A stretch of 44,822 nt of DNA from CAIZGX01 sp044354975. Its GTDB lineage: Bacteria; Bacteroidota; Bacteroidia; Flavobacteriales_D; Sanyastnellaceae. This document shows positions 23,005-31,944 of this stretch, piece by piece (the first letter of the stretch is position 1; the number at the start of each line of letters is the position of its first letter). The notes under the pieces were generated by a model. The model worked only from the letters and a program-made list of their open reading frames with translations, was not told where the DNA came from and did no database searches. The translations under genes and the position numbers were made by a program. Location of the stretch: contig JBIKZA010000014.1 in the NCBI GenBank assembly GCA_044354975.1, forward strand, positions 1 to 44,822, read 5' to 3'.

Positions 23005-25188
23005 TTAAATCTGAATTCCGAATGTGAAGAAGAAAGTTCTTCCGTTCGAAGGCAATAATCCAGGGCCGGGGTAACCTCCGGCCCTTCTTGTGAAATAACT
23101 TTCATCGAAGAGGTTGTTCACTCCCACTTGAAGCGTGTAATTCTCTTTACCGCTGTATCCAAAGCTCAAGTCGCTCACGCTGTATGCGGGAATAAGTCCT
23201 GATTTGGCATCAACAGAAGGCAAAATTGAATTCGTCGCATCTGCAAATGCTTCGCTGACCTTATTCAATTGATAGGTTGCGCTGAATCCTTTCAACTTAT
23301 ACGTTAAACCGTAACGTTGAATTCTTCTGGGCGCATTTTCAACCGCTTTATTTGTTCGGTCGGAAGAAGACCCCGCTATAACGGTAGGGTCGTTCCAGCT
23401 GGTGTATGTCGCTTCGTTGTAGGCAATGGACGCGAACGGCTGAAAGCTTCCACATTTACCTTCTTTGAATTCACTCAGCACATTTCCTTCAACATACAAT
23501 TCAATACCCTTCGAAAGTGAAGCGCCAATGTTGGTTACATAGCGAACACTACTTTGCGTGTAGGTTCCAATGCGATCTTGAATATTCATCTGATAAACAC
23601 TCGCGTCGTAACTGATGTAATTTTTCCAAGAACCGCGAACACCGAGGTCTATATTCAAAGCTTCGCTGTCTTTCAAATTAGGATCTACTACATCTGTTGT
23701 TGCCGAAGGAATAAGTTCTGAAAAGGTCATTGGACGAAAGGCTTGAGAAGCATTCGCGTAAATTTCATTTTTCTCATTCAAATGAAATTCGGTTCCAATA
23801 CCGAAAAGCAATTTTGAAATCGCTCGCTCTTGAAACGGAATTTCTCCGTTTGCATAATTCACAGAACCACTTCCACTTGAAACAATTTGTTCCAAACGAA
23901 CACCTGGCACTACTAAAATACGTTTGCCTAAATAAAGCGCTTGTTCTGCAAAGAGCGCGTAGTTCTTCGTTCCGAAAACATAATTCACCTTATATCCCAA
24001 TGAATCTATATTCATGTTGAAGTCGGAACCGGTTGTCCCGTTTCCTTTCTGATGACGAAATGTTTTCGCTTGATAAGCGCGTGCACCAAAGGCAAGTGTC
24101 TGCTTGTTTCCGAATAATTTGAACTCATACTTTCCGCGCAATTCCGTTCCGATGTTTTGATATTTATCGACATCTAATCTTCTTACCGCATAATCATTCG
24201 TAGCTGCTAGAATGACATCGGCAGTATTTATCGGGTCTAAAAACCCAACGCTGCTGCGGGTTGCAAGTAATCCGAAGGTTTTAATTTCAAGTTGAAATTT
24301 TTCCGAAGCGTTAATATCCAATTGAACATTCATGAGGTTCCAAGGAATACTCATCCAGTTCCTTGCCCGAGAACTTTGCTGTGCATTATCCTGAAACTGA
24401 ACGTCGGTAAGTCCGCCCGCTTGCTGACTGAGCATGTCTGAATGGGTATACTCCGCTTTCACTTTCACCTTTTCATTAAAATCATATCCTACAGAAATGA
24501 ATCCTGTTTGTGTCGTGTATGCGCTATTCTCCCTCCAACCGTCTGCAGATCTTCTGTGATAAAATGAGTAAAAAGAAAACTTGTTCTTGCGAAGGCCTGT
24601 GCTTATGAAATTGTTGAATAGACCATAAGACCCGAAGGACTGTCGAATCTTTGTCTTGCTCCCGTTTATTGCGGGAGCAGAATCGAAAACGTAGTTAATC
24701 ATTCCACCAAACTGCGGACCGTATTGAAGACTGCTTGCACCACGTAAGATTTCAATTTTAGCCACTGCATCTGCCGGAGGAGTGTAATACGCTTCGGGAT
24801 AACCGAAAACATCGGAAGAAATATCATACCCATTTTGACGCATATTGAATTCCCATGAACGATTAGGGCTAAGTCCGCGAGTAGCTATTCCGGTTTGAAT
24901 GCCGCTTCCATCGCTTTCCCATACCATAATCCCAGGAACTCTTCCGAATAATTGTCGCGAATTGTTTGAAGACAAATCAATGTTCAATTTCTCTGGTGAA
25001 ATGAAGGCCGTTTTCTTTCCTCCATAAATACGTACACCGTCAATAGCAGGCAGATTGCCCGTTTCATCAAGAACTGTTACTTTAATTTCAATGAACTGCG
25101 TCGTGTATTTCGGCAACGTATCACCTTGCCCCATTGCATTCAGCGCAATGAAACAAGACATCGTCGCATATAAATTCTTTCCCATCAA
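23005..25188 (-). CDS. TonB-dependent receptor, FecA-like
   Basis: 727 residues. A short signal peptide (near NAMGQ) is followed by a Bacteroidota-type linker (VTVLDETGNLPAIDGVRIYGGKKT). The plug domain follows (RQLFGRVPGIMVWESDGSGIQTGIATRGLSPNRS, AVAKIEILRGASSLQYGPQFGGMINYVF) and then a barrel ending in NGRTFFFTFGIQI. The plug resembles ferric dicitrate receptor FecA and related metal-chelate receptors. No FecIR-type sigma/anti-sigma pair is adjacent, and the plug lacks an obvious signalling extension, so regulation is probably separate. trxA lies upstream behind a terminator. Confidence 0.92.
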   Translation of the reverse strand: MMGKNLYATMSCFIALNAMGQGDTLPKYTTQFIEIKVTVLDETGNLPAIDGVRIYGGKKTAFISPEKLNIDLSSNNSRQLFGRVPGIMVWESDGSGIQTGIATRGLSPNRSWEFNMRQNGYDISSDVFGYPEAYYTPPADAVAKIEILRGASSLQYGPQFGGMINYVFDSAPAINGSKTKIRQSFGSYGLFNNFISTGLRKNKFSFYSFYHRRSADGWRENSAYTTQTGFISVGYDFNEKVKVKAEYTHSDMLSQQAGGLTDVQFQDNAQQSSRARNWMSIPWNLMNVQLDINASEKFQLEIKTFGLLATRSSVGFLDPINTADVILAATNDYAVRRLDVDKYQNIGTELRGKYEFKLFGNKQTLAFGARAYQAKTFRHQKGNGTTGSDFNMNIDSLGYKVNYVFGTKNYALFAEQALYLGKRILVVPGVRLEQIVSSGSGSVNYANGEIPFQERAISKLLFGIGTEFHLNEKNEIYANASQAFRPMTFSELIPSATTDVVDPNLKDSEALNIDLGVRGSWKNYISYDASVYQMNIQDRIGTYTQSSVRYVTNIGASLSKGIELYVEGNVLSEFKEGKCGSFQPFASIAYNEATYTSWNDPTVIAGSSSDRTNKAVENAPRRIQRYGLTYKLKGFSATYQLNKVSEAFADATNSILPSVDAKSGLIPAYSVSDLSFGYSGKENYTLQVGVNNLFDESYFTRRAGGYPGPGLLPSNGRTFFFTFGIQI

Positions 25189-25257
25189 TTCTATTAAGAT
25201 TAATTCTCAATTGCAAAGAAACACAACTCTTCATTTGTGAGCAATACCACATTTGTA

Positions 25258-25285
25258 GTAAAAAAAAGAGGACCGAGGTCCTCTT
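25258..25285 (-). terminator. Intrinsic terminator of trxA
   Basis: A 9-bp perfect stem, AAGAGGACC with GGTCCTCTT (25266-25274 and 25277-25285), is followed on the minus strand by a T tract. A run of 16 A's (25287-25302, T's on the gene strand) precedes it, just after the trxA stop codon. Confidence 0.9.
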
Positions 25286-25307
25286 CAAAAAAAAAAAAAA
25301 AATGAAA

Positions 25308-25628
25308 CTATACAAGTATAGCATCAAGCTTTTCGGCTAGCACGTTCTTTGGCACAGCACCAACACTCTTATCTACAACTTCTCCGTTCTTAACGAAAAT
25401 GATTGTAGGGATATTTCTGATTCCAAATTTCGCACTGATCTCTGGATTGTTATCTACGTTTACTTTACCTACTACTGCGCGACCGTCATACTCCGCGTGT
25501 AACTCGTCAACGATAGGTCCAACCAATTTACATGGTCCACACCATTCTGCCCAAAAATCAATCATCACTACTTTGTCTGAACCATCTACTAATTCACTGT
25601 AGTTGCTGTCTGTAATTTCAACTGCCAT
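25308..25628 (-). CDS. trxA: Thioredoxin
   Basis: 106 residues, no signal peptide, so cytoplasmic. The active site is WCGPC (29-33) within VMIDFWAEWCGPCK; the family cis-Pro follows in IRNIPTIIFVKNGE. It is a classical thioredoxin that reduces protein disulfides and is recharged by thioredoxin reductase, which is not in the window. A promoter element TACATTTG lies 54 bases upstream, giving an unusually long leader for this region. A strong terminator follows. Confidence 0.97.
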   Translation of the reverse strand: MAVEITDSNYSELVDGSDKVVMIDFWAEWCGPCKLVGPIVDELHAEYDGRAVVGKVNVDNNPEISAKFGIRNIPTIIFVKNGEVVDKSVGAVPKNVLAEKLDAILV

Positions 25629-25682
25629 ATCTGTAAGTTTTTATGTTTCTTAAATGTTGTCCTTCTACACTTAAACGGGGGA

Positions 25683-25690
25683 CAAATGTA
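25683..25690 (-). promoter_or_regulatory. -7 element TACATTTG upstream of trxA
   Basis: Exact TAnnTTTG match on the minus strand, 54 bases before the ATG at 25628, in the 119-base gap after lgt. Confidence 0.5.
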
Positions 25691-25747
25691 ATACTAACTT
25701 TCTCTAAACATCAATAAAAAAATCACCTTTTCATTCACAATATTTTA

Positions 25748-26953
25748 TTAACCCGCTGTTTTCGAAGCGAATGAGCTCGAGTCAACTTTTTTCTTTCTTA
25801 AAGAAAAATAGAGCAAAACGGCTCCTCCTAGCATAAATAGGACTGCAATTATTTCCGCCTGTGTAGCTTGAACACCTAGAAAGTCGAATTTATTGTTTAC
25901 ACGAATCTTTTCTATGAAGAAGCGCTCAAGCCCATTGAAGATGAGATATAAGGCTGTTATTACTCCGGCAGCTTTGACGCGTTTGCGAATAGACCACAAG
26001 AAAATAAAAATGGCTACCGCTGCTACAATTTCATAAAGAGGTGTTGGAAATACTCCCGGAACCAAATGCGTTCCGTAGCCTGCATACTGATCGGAAGTCA
26101 TAAACTCTCCCACTCTATTTACGTTATTCGGATAGTCATACGACCACGCCCAATCGGGTAACCAAGAGAGCAATCCGGGTTTTGGACTAAGATTCTCAAT
26201 TCCCCAATCCCCATCTCCGCTTGTGTGACAGCCCATACGACCAATTCCATAAGCTAAGATCATTCCCGGAGTGGCAGCGTCGGACAAAACCAACATCGGA
26301 ATCTTCTTCATTTTCGCGAATGTCAAAACCACAATCGCCCCCATGATTAATCCACCGTAAACTGTTAATCCACTTATGAAACTTTCTAAAGATGGGTGAG
26401 TAAAAAATTCTCTTAATTCGGCAGGATTCTCGAACAAGTGAAACAACTTCGCTCCTGCTAATCCCCCAATGGCTGCTAAAAACGTTATGGTTCCTGTGTA
26501 TTCTCCGGCAGAAAACGCTTCCATTTTCTCTTGGGGTTGGGGCAACTGCTTTTTCTTCTCGGTGTAATAGCGGTAATAGGCATAACCTCCACCCACTAGC
26601 AATCCAAGCAGCGGATAACCACTTTTTGAAAAAATAATATGCTGAGGAGAATTCACGCCGTTGAATAAGCGAGCGCTATTCACCAACAAATAAATCACTT
26701 TCCATCCGAGAATAAATCCCATCAACCCAGAGAAAAAGATGTCCAACATGTTCGGAGCCCCGCCTATGACTACTTTCCTCACACCTCCCTTTATTAGCCC
26801 AAGGGTTTCTTTTCTCTTTAGCTCAAGCGTTAGCGTATAACTCGCTGCTATGAAAGCAAGCGCAACAAAGAAACCGAAGCTGTTCAGCATTTTGGCCCAA
26901 GACCATTCAACACCGAACCAATCGTAAAAGAGATGATATAAAGTAGGATACAT
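25748..26953 (-). CDS. lgt: Prolipoprotein diacylglyceryl transferase (long Bacteroidota form)
   Basis: 401 residues from the ATG at 26953, supported by TATCTTCG four bases upstream; the open frame runs 13 codons further. It is a multi-pass inner-membrane protein with at least seven hydrophobic segments. Lgt signatures are present: SGLTVYGGLIMG and ILAYGIGRMGCHTSGDGDWG, where the Arg belongs to the conserved active region, plus a late YLIFNGLERFFIEKIRVN. It transfers diacylglycerol from phosphatidylglycerol to the lipobox cysteine of prolipoproteins. Enterobacterial Lgt is ~290 residues; the longer form with an inserted charged loop (YYTEKKKQLPQPQEKMEA) is usual in Bacteroidota. Confidence 0.95.
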   Translation of the reverse strand: MYPTLYHLFYDWFGVEWSWAKMLNSFGFFVALAFIAASYTLTLELKRKETLGLIKGGVRKVVIGGAPNMLDIFFSGLMGFILGWKVIYLLVNSARLFNGVNSPQHIIFSKSGYPLLGLLVGGGYAYYRYYTEKKKQLPQPQEKMEAFSAGEYTGTITFLAAIGGLAGAKLFHLFENPAELREFFTHPSLESFISGLTVYGGLIMGAIVVLTFAKMKKIPMLVLSDAATPGMILAYGIGRMGCHTSGDGDWGIENLSPKPGLLSWLPDWAWSYDYPNNVNRVGEFMTSDQYAGYGTHLVPGVFPTPLYEIVAAVAIFIFLWSIRKRVKAAGVITALYLIFNGLERFFIEKIRVNNKFDFLGVQATQAEIIAVLFMLGGAVLLYFSLRKKKVDSSSFASKTAG

Positions 26954-26957
26954 GTGG

Positions 26958-26965
26958 CGAAGATA
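26958..26965 (-). promoter_or_regulatory. -7 element TATCTTCG before lgt
   Basis: TAnnTTCG match ending 4 bases before the ATG at 26953. Confidence 0.45.
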
Positions 26966-27091
26966 ATAACGGATTGTAAAGCAATTGAGCAATAAAACGA
27001 CATTCTACATACACTACTCTTCAAGATTTGGTAATATGAAATTCACGCTGCCTTCATGTAAGACGAGTTAGTTTGTAAAAACAAAACGGCC

Positions 27092-27265
27092 ATGTTCAAA
27101 AAAGTAAAAATTCAATTCTTGCTAGACGGAAAAATACAAGAATTAATTACGAAGATTGTTGATCTTAAGAAAGAGAAGCAAGAAGAGATTATTTACACTG
27201 AATGTAATCAACGTATTCCTATTCAGCGTCTAATTTCTATCAACGGCCTCTCGTTCGAAATCTAA
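27092..27265 (+). CDS. Small protein, 57 residues, unknown function
   Basis: An ATG frame of 57 codons (MFKKVKIQFLLDGKIQELI ... RIPIQRLISINGLSFEI) has a sensible composition: basic-amphipathic, one Cys, no signal peptide. The opening KVKIQFLLDGKIQ and closing IPIQRLISINGLSFEI look like strands flanking a charged helix (KIVDLKKEKQEEIIY). It sits between the lgt promoter and the 2OG oxygenase gene, 55 bases before the latter. Its codon use resembles its neighbours. The evidence is coding character only. Confidence 0.6.
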   Translation: MFKKVKIQFLLDGKIQELITKIVDLKKEKQEEIIYTECNQRIPIQRLISINGLSFEI

Positions 27266-27298
27266 TCAAAAATCGTTTTTAAACAAGGCTTCTGCAGT

Positions 27299-27306
27299 TA
27301 GATTTG
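27299..27306 (+). promoter_or_regulatory. -7 element TAGATTTG with a T-rich -33 region
   Basis: Exact TAnnTTTG match 14 bases before the ATG at 27321. A run of T's ending at 27280 lies 18 bases upstream, the expected -33 spacing, though it is not TTG. Confidence 0.5.
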
Positions 27307-27320
27307 TAGAAATACTTGTT

Positions 27321-28274
27321 ATGTCGAAAAACCTTCCCATGGGCATTCCTTCAGTGGATCTAGCTCATTTTCTAAACGGCACTGCCGAAGAAAAGCAACA
27401 ATTTGTAAATACCTTAGGTAATGCCTACGAAGAAATAGGATTTGTTGCGGTCAAAAATTCTTTAATCAACGACCAACTCATTTCAAACCTGTACCAATCG
27501 GTGCAAGAATTTTTCGCTCTTCCAACAGAAGTGAAATTAAAATACGAGCGCCCGGAATTGTCTGGCCAACGGGGCTACACCAGTTTTGGAAAGGAACATG
27601 CGAAAGATTCCAATGCCGGAGACCTGAAAGAGTTCTGGCATTTTGGTCAAATCATTTCTGAAGCAAACAAAGCTATTTATCCAGATAATATTCATGTCGA
27701 AGAACTACCTGAATTCTTAACCATTGGATTGGAAGCGTACAAAGGCCTTGAAAATACTGGCCGTTATATGTTGCGAGCCATTGCTCTTCATTTGGGGTTG
27801 GAAGAGAATTGGTTCGACGCTCATATTCATGAGGGAAACAGTATCCTTCGTCCTATTCACTACCCGCCAATTACTTCAGAACCGAAAGATGCCGTTCGCG
27901 CGGGTCAGCATGAAGACATTAATTTAATTACACTGCTTATTGGTGCTAGTGCAGACGGATTGGAAGTGCTGAACAAACAAAACGAATGGGTTGCAGTTAC
28001 GGCATTGCCAGATCACATTGTGGTGAATGTGGGCGACATGCTTGAACGGTTAACGAACAACCAATTGAAAAGCACAACGCATCGCGTGGTAAATCCGCCA
28101 AGAGAAAAATGGGACACGCCAAGATTTAGCATTCCTTTCTTCCTTCACCCTAGGAATGAAATGAAATTAGACTGTCTGCCCTCCTGCATTAAAGAGGGGG
28201 AACAGGCTCAATACACTCCTATTACCGCTGAAGATTTCTTAAATCAACGCCTTGCCGAAATTGGATTGAAATGA
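27321..28274 (+). CDS. 2-oxoglutarate/Fe(II)-dependent dioxygenase (isopenicillin N synthase-like)
   Basis: 317 residues. The N-terminal DIOX_N-type region (IPSVDLAHFLNG...YEEIGFVAVKNSLI, SGQRGYTSFGKEHAKDS) precedes a double-stranded beta-helix core. The iron ligands are His197 and Asp199 (GQHEDINLITLL) and His254 (STTHRVVNPP). Arg268 and Ser270 (PRFSIPFFLHP) are the 2-oxoglutarate-binding RxS pair. The catalytic set is complete. The substrate is unknown; the family oxidises small molecules. It overlaps the DUF7009-like gene by 4 bases (ATGA), and moaA follows, so the three may be co-transcribed. Confidence 0.93.
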   Translation: MSKNLPMGIPSVDLAHFLNGTAEEKQQFVNTLGNAYEEIGFVAVKNSLINDQLISNLYQSVQEFFALPTEVKLKYERPELSGQRGYTSFGKEHAKDSNAGDLKEFWHFGQIISEANKAIYPDNIHVEELPEFLTIGLEAYKGLENTGRYMLRAIALHLGLEENWFDAHIHEGNSILRPIHYPPITSEPKDAVRAGQHEDINLITLLIGASADGLEVLNKQNEWVAVTALPDHIVVNVGDMLERLTNNQLKSTTHRVVNPPREKWDTPRFSIPFFLHPRNEMKLDCLPSCIKEGEQAQYTPITAEDFLNQRLAEIGLK

Positions 28275-28600
28275 AAGTTCGTATCAAACAAAATTCACTT
28301 CGCTTTCGAATCACGGAAAAAGAATCTGAGCTTCTAAAAAAAAGTAAAGCCGTTGAAGTCAGCTGTATTATTTTTCACGGTGTTGAACTCACCTTTCGCA
28401 TTTTCCCTTCGAAAGATCAGAACAGCGAAATGATTTGGAACGCTCCTGAAGTGGAACTGCACATTCCTGATTTCGAAATGCAGACATTTCTCTCCTCTAA
28501 CAAAGAAGCATGGCACAGAGAGTTTACGATAGACGGAAAGATGCTCTTAATCTCAGTAGAAAAAGATTTGGCTTACTTTCGGAACGGATTTCAAGCTTAA
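28271..28600 (+). CDS. DUF7009-like small protein
   Basis: 109 residues, soluble. It begins MKVRIKQNSLRFRITEKESELLKKS and ends MLLISVEKDLAYFRNG, a pattern I associate with DUF7009 proteins of Bacteroidota; the name is from memory. Its ATG overlaps the TGA of the oxygenase gene (ATGA), indicating translational coupling, and moaA begins 9 bases after it. The position directly before moaA hints at a link to molybdenum cofactor metabolism, but nothing in the sequence itself shows this. Confidence 0.75.
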   Translation: MKVRIKQNSLRFRITEKESELLKKSKAVEVSCIIFHGVELTFRIFPSKDQNSEMIWNAPEVELHIPDFEMQTFLSSNKEAWHREFTIDGKMLLISVEKDLAYFRNGFQA

Positions 28601-28609
28601 TTCTTTTTC

Positions 28610-29590
28610 ATGTTGAACGATTCCTTCGGAAGAACACTTACCTACGCGCGCCTTGCTGTTACCGACAAGTGTAATTTGCGTTGTACCTATTGCATGCCTG
28701 AAGAAGGATTGAAGTGGTTGAAGAACGCGCAATTGCTTTCGACTTCCGAATGGAAAAAAATGTTGGACGTGCTCGCCGCGAGCGGAATTACGAAAATTCG
28801 TTTTACAGGCGGAGAACCCACTTCACGCGGAGATTTTTTCGAAATTGCTGAACATGCTTTTCAAATGAAGATCTTTCATTCCATTAGCATTACGACGAAT
28901 GGGACGTTCAATGAGAAAAATTCAGAACTCTTTTTTCAGCTGCCTTGGAACGGCGTAAACCTGAGTATAGATTCCTTGAATGCCGAGCGTTTCCATTCCA
29001 TGACCAAACGCAATGAAGTGCACAAAGTTCAGGAAACACTCGAGCAACTCCTTCAACATAAAATAAAAACAAGCATTAACGCGGTCATTCTTGAGCACCA
29101 CAACGAAGAAGATATACTCGAACTTGCGCAGCTAACGAAAGGCAAAGATGTTCGCGTTAGATTCATTGAGGAAATGCCTTTCAACGGTAAAGAGTATCAC
29201 CATGCCGTGAAATGGAATTGGAAAAAGTTAGAACAAGAACTAACGCATCATTTCCCTTCATTAACTGCCATCCCTTTTGAAGCTGGAGCTACCGCTCAGA
29301 ATTACTCAATTGAAGGACATATTGGTCAAGTCGGGATTATTGCTGCCTATAGCAGAACGTTTTGCGGGACGTGCAATCGCATTCGCATTACGCCTGAAGG
29401 ATTTGTAAAATCGTGCCTATACGCTCCGCCTTCGCTTCTGCTGCGCACTTTGTTGCGTGATGGCAAATCGAACGAAGAAATTCAACATGCATTAGAGGCC
29501 GCGTGTTTAACCAAACCAAAAGATGGATTTGCTGCGGAAGAAATGCAAGTCACGAAAAACTTTCAGAGTATGGCCTCGGTTGGAGGTTAG
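28610..29590 (+). CDS. moaA: GTP 3',8-cyclase MoaA
   Basis: 326 residues. A radical SAM cluster motif CNLRCTYC has Cys21, Cys25 and Cys28; RFTGGEPTSRGD and SITTNGTF are the SAM-binding motifs. The C-terminal second 4Fe-4S site is Cys252, Cys255 and Cys269 (FCGTCNRIR...VKSC), and the protein ends in the Gly-Gly tail required by the family. It makes 3',8-cyclo-GTP, the first step of molybdopterin synthesis. moaC, moaE and moaD are not in the window. It ends convergently with moeA, sharing TTAG at the stops. Confidence 0.97.
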   Translation: MLNDSFGRTLTYARLAVTDKCNLRCTYCMPEEGLKWLKNAQLLSTSEWKKMLDVLAASGITKIRFTGGEPTSRGDFFEIAEHAFQMKIFHSISITTNGTFNEKNSELFFQLPWNGVNLSIDSLNAERFHSMTKRNEVHKVQETLEQLLQHKIKTSINAVILEHHNEEDILELAQLTKGKDVRVRFIEEMPFNGKEYHHAVKWNWKKLEQELTHHFPSLTAIPFEAGATAQNYSIEGHIGQVGIIAAYSRTFCGTCNRIRITPEGFVKSCLYAPPSLLLRTLLRDGKSNEEIQHALEAACLTKPKDGFAAEEMQVTKNFQSMASVGG

Positions 29591-30765
29591 AATTTATAAA
29601 ACGAAATCACTTCGTTTTCTTTCACTTGTTGATTCGGCAGGACTTCTACAAATCCGTTTGCTCCTATTGCTCCCATAAAATCGCCCGAACCATTTTGAAG
29701 AATAAGTTCTGCCATTCGTATTCCATTTTTATAGGTGGAAATAAATGCGGGCAAGTAAACGGTAAGCGCTGATTTATTGGTGTAAGTTGTCTTCAACTGA
29801 GCCTCTTCCTTGGAATTTTTATTCAACTGCGGAATTAAATAGCGCGTGGCGCAATGCAAGACTGAAATTGGATTGCCAGGAAAAGCAAAGACAACAGTTT
29901 CGTTTTTACTTCCAAAGAAAAATGGTTTGCCCGGTTTCTGCTTTACTCCGTGAAAATGTTTTTCAGTGCCATTTTCTTCCAATGCCTTCGCAACAAAATC
30001 GTATTTGCCTTTCGATACTCCGCCAGAAAAACAAACGATATCAAAATTTTCTAATTCATGTTGAATGAAATGCGTCGTTTCCTGCTCATCGTCTGACAAT
30101 CGGAAAACGCTTACCTGATCACAATACGGTTTCAATAACGATTGAAGCATTTCTAAATTACTGGAACGAATTTCAAATTCGGAAGGCGTTTCATGCACTT
30201 CTACCAATTCATTTCCTGTTGAAACAATGGCGATGTTCAAGCGCTTCTTCACTTTCACTTTAGTTTTTCCTACTGAGGCTAAACAAGCCATTTCAAGCGG
30301 ACCAATGACAGTTCCTTCATTCAACACAACATCAGCTTCTTTCTTATCGAATCCTTTCTTGTGTATGTTTTGAAAATGCTTAACCTCTTCAATTTGAAAT
30401 TGAACAATATCTTCCTTTCGAATCGATTTTTCATATTGAACCACAACCGAACAACCATTCGGTAAGACTGCGCCTGTCATGATTTCAATGCAGCCGTTCT
30501 CATCTTTCAATGTGAGCGGAGCTTCTCCCGCAGCTTGAATTCCTTCAACATAAAATTCTCGTATTCCTTTTTCCCAAGCAGCAATTTGAAAAGCATAGCC
30601 ATCCATCATCACGCGATGGAAAGGCGGCTGATCACGATCTGAAAAAATATTCTCTGCTAATTCTCTTCCGGAAGAAGAGGCTAACGAAACACTTTCATCC
30701 TGAAGATGCGGAAATTGATTCTTAACGATTCGGAAAGCTTCTTCAGGAGAAATTAACTTTTCCAT
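29587..30765 (-). CDS. moeA: Molybdopterin molybdenumtransferase MoeA
   Basis: 392 residues, normal for MoeA. Motifs: DRDQPPFHRVMMDGYAF near residue 40, ILRI-equivalent EIMTGAVLPNGCSVVVQYE, IVSTGNELVEV, CFSGGVSKGKYDFV, and VFAFPGNPISVLH. It inserts molybdate into adenylylated molybdopterin. Together with moaA, arranged convergently, it shows that the organism makes molybdenum cofactor. It is the last gene of a minus-strand cluster (SAM hydrolase, ABM protein, moeA) whose members touch or overlap. Confidence 0.95.
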   Translation of the reverse strand: MEKLISPEEAFRIVKNQFPHLQDESVSLASSSGRELAENIFSDRDQPPFHRVMMDGYAFQIAAWEKGIREFYVEGIQAAGEAPLTLKDENGCIEIMTGAVLPNGCSVVVQYEKSIRKEDIVQFQIEEVKHFQNIHKKGFDKKEADVVLNEGTVIGPLEMACLASVGKTKVKVKKRLNIAIVSTGNELVEVHETPSEFEIRSSNLEMLQSLLKPYCDQVSVFRLSDDEQETTHFIQHELENFDIVCFSGGVSKGKYDFVAKALEENGTEKHFHGVKQKPGKPFFFGSKNETVVFAFPGNPISVLHCATRYLIPQLNKNSKEEAQLKTTYTNKSALTVYLPAFISTYKNGIRMAELILQNGSGDFMGAIGANGFVEVLPNQQVKENEVISFYKF

Positions 30766-31065
30766 CTATGCTAGTGTTACAAGACTATTTACTGTCCAGG
30801 CTTGTGGCGGGGAGTTAAACAATGCTTTCGTTTTCGTCCAAACAATTTTGAACATATCGCTGTGTCTGTAATTGTTCAGGAAGTCCTCGCTTTCCCATTT
30901 GCTGTGGGTGAAAAAGAGCGTTGAATGTTCTTCTTCCGTTTGCCACAGTTCCAAATATGTGCATCCTTCGGCAGCGCGAATTTGATTGCGGTGTTCATTG
31001 AAAATTTCAAGAAACAACACCGCATTTATTTTATCGAATGACATCTTAACGATTCGCGTCACCAT
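30766..31065 (-). CDS. Antibiotic biosynthesis monooxygenase (ABM)-like protein
   Basis: 99 residues, the single-domain size of the ABM/YgiN family. Family hallmarks are the central Glu-rich turn AAEGCTYLELWQ, the strand THSKWESEDFLNNYRHSDMFK, and a short C-terminal strand. Such dimeric ferredoxin-like proteins act on quinols or small phenolics, or have non-enzymatic roles. Its start overlaps the end of the SAM hydrolase gene by 20 bases, and its TAG is followed directly by the moeA ATG, so it is translated within one operon. Confidence 0.8.
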   Translation of the reverse strand: MVTRIVKMSFDKINAVLFLEIFNEHRNQIRAAEGCTYLELWQTEEEHSTLFFTHSKWESEDFLNNYRHSDMFKIVWTKTKALFNSPPQAWTVNSLVTLA

Positions 31066-31864
31066 GGAAAGATATTGTTAGTGAGTCTCCTAAAACCAGA
31101 CCTATCAGCTTGTTGAACGTGCTTGCCCGGTCACCCCCTCCTTCTCTGTTCATAGAGATAACAAGAAAACCGTTTTGTCCCCAGAAGGCTACTTCATTTC
31201 CAACTTCCACGTCTGCAAAGCGCTCATGAAACTTGTTAATGGTTGTTTGCGGTCTAATTGGAATAGCGAAGCTTCTTCCTTTCCCAACTTCATCGAACAT
31301 TTTTTTCGTCAAGTTGAAATACAAATTTCCGAAGTGGTCAATGTACACAACTTGCATCATAATATCCTGACCGTTCATATAAGGTTCAAGTCCTTTTATC
31401 TTCTGGAATTCGCCTAATGGCTCACACCATTGTTCAGGTGAATTACCTTGGGTAATCTGCGCTGCTGCTGTTGCAAAAACACCTGAAAGCGGAAATCTCT
31501 TATCGTCTACACCTTCAATATTCAACACATGTATATTTACTTCCTCCGGCTGCGCCTCGGGAAACATGAGTGAGAACAAGCCGTTGTCGGCAGTAATGAT
31601 ATATCTATCTTGGTATTCAATAATGATATGTTCCCGTCCCTGCAATTTATAGCTTGCAACTCCACTTAAAAAAACTGTTCCTAAAGGAAAGTCATACCAA
31701 ACACTTCGAAATAGGAATGCTGCTTCACCAATTTCACCTGTACCTATATCATGAGAAATGTCTACAGGAATAATCGTCGGATTGTTATTCAGCAACGCCG
31801 CTTTCACCAAAGAAACATAATGATCTTTGGTTCCGAGATCTGATATAAGCGCAACGATTGACAT
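31046..31864 (-). CDS. SAM hydroxide adenosyltransferase (DUF62 family)
   Basis: 272 residues. The start IVALISDLGTKDHYVSLVKAAL carries the conserved Asp of the chlorinase/fluorinase fold, followed by DISHDIGTGEIGEAAFLF. FLSGVAS, TADNGLFSLMF and YIDHFGNLYFNL are further family blocks. These enzymes split S-adenosylmethionine into adenosine and methionine using water. The halide-binding features of true chlorinases are not apparent, so the hydrolase assignment is preferred. First gene of the minus cluster ending in moeA, divergent from phoH. Confidence 0.92.
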   Translation of the reverse strand: MSIVALISDLGTKDHYVSLVKAALLNNNPTIIPVDISHDIGTGEIGEAAFLFRSVWYDFPLGTVFLSGVASYKLQGREHIIIEYQDRYIITADNGLFSLMFPEAQPEEVNIHVLNIEGVDDKRFPLSGVFATAAAQITQGNSPEQWCEPLGEFQKIKGLEPYMNGQDIMMQVVYIDHFGNLYFNLTKKMFDEVGKGRSFAIPIRPQTTINKFHERFADVEVGNEVAFWGQNGFLVISMNREGGGDRASTFNKLIGLVLGDSLTISFHGDANR

Positions 31865-31926
31865 GGATAATGTAGAGTAATAACAAATTTCATTGAAAAT
31901 TAAAGGTGTTCAACAGTAATTTCCAT

Positions 31927-31934
31927 TATTTTCG
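31927..31934 (+). promoter_or_regulatory. -7 element TATTTTCG before phoH
   Basis: TAnnTTCG match 10 bases before the TTG at 31945. Confidence 0.4.
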
Positions 31935-31944
31935 ACACAATTAA

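Noticed and set aside
25287..25302. Run of 16 A's as a special element
   Set aside because: It adjoins the trxA terminator and is best read as its flanking T tract on the minus strand.
31046..31864. Chlorinase or fluorinase making halogenated products
   Set aside because: The family fold is shared, but no halide-binding signature or biosynthetic neighbours are seen; SAM hydrolase is the more cautious call.
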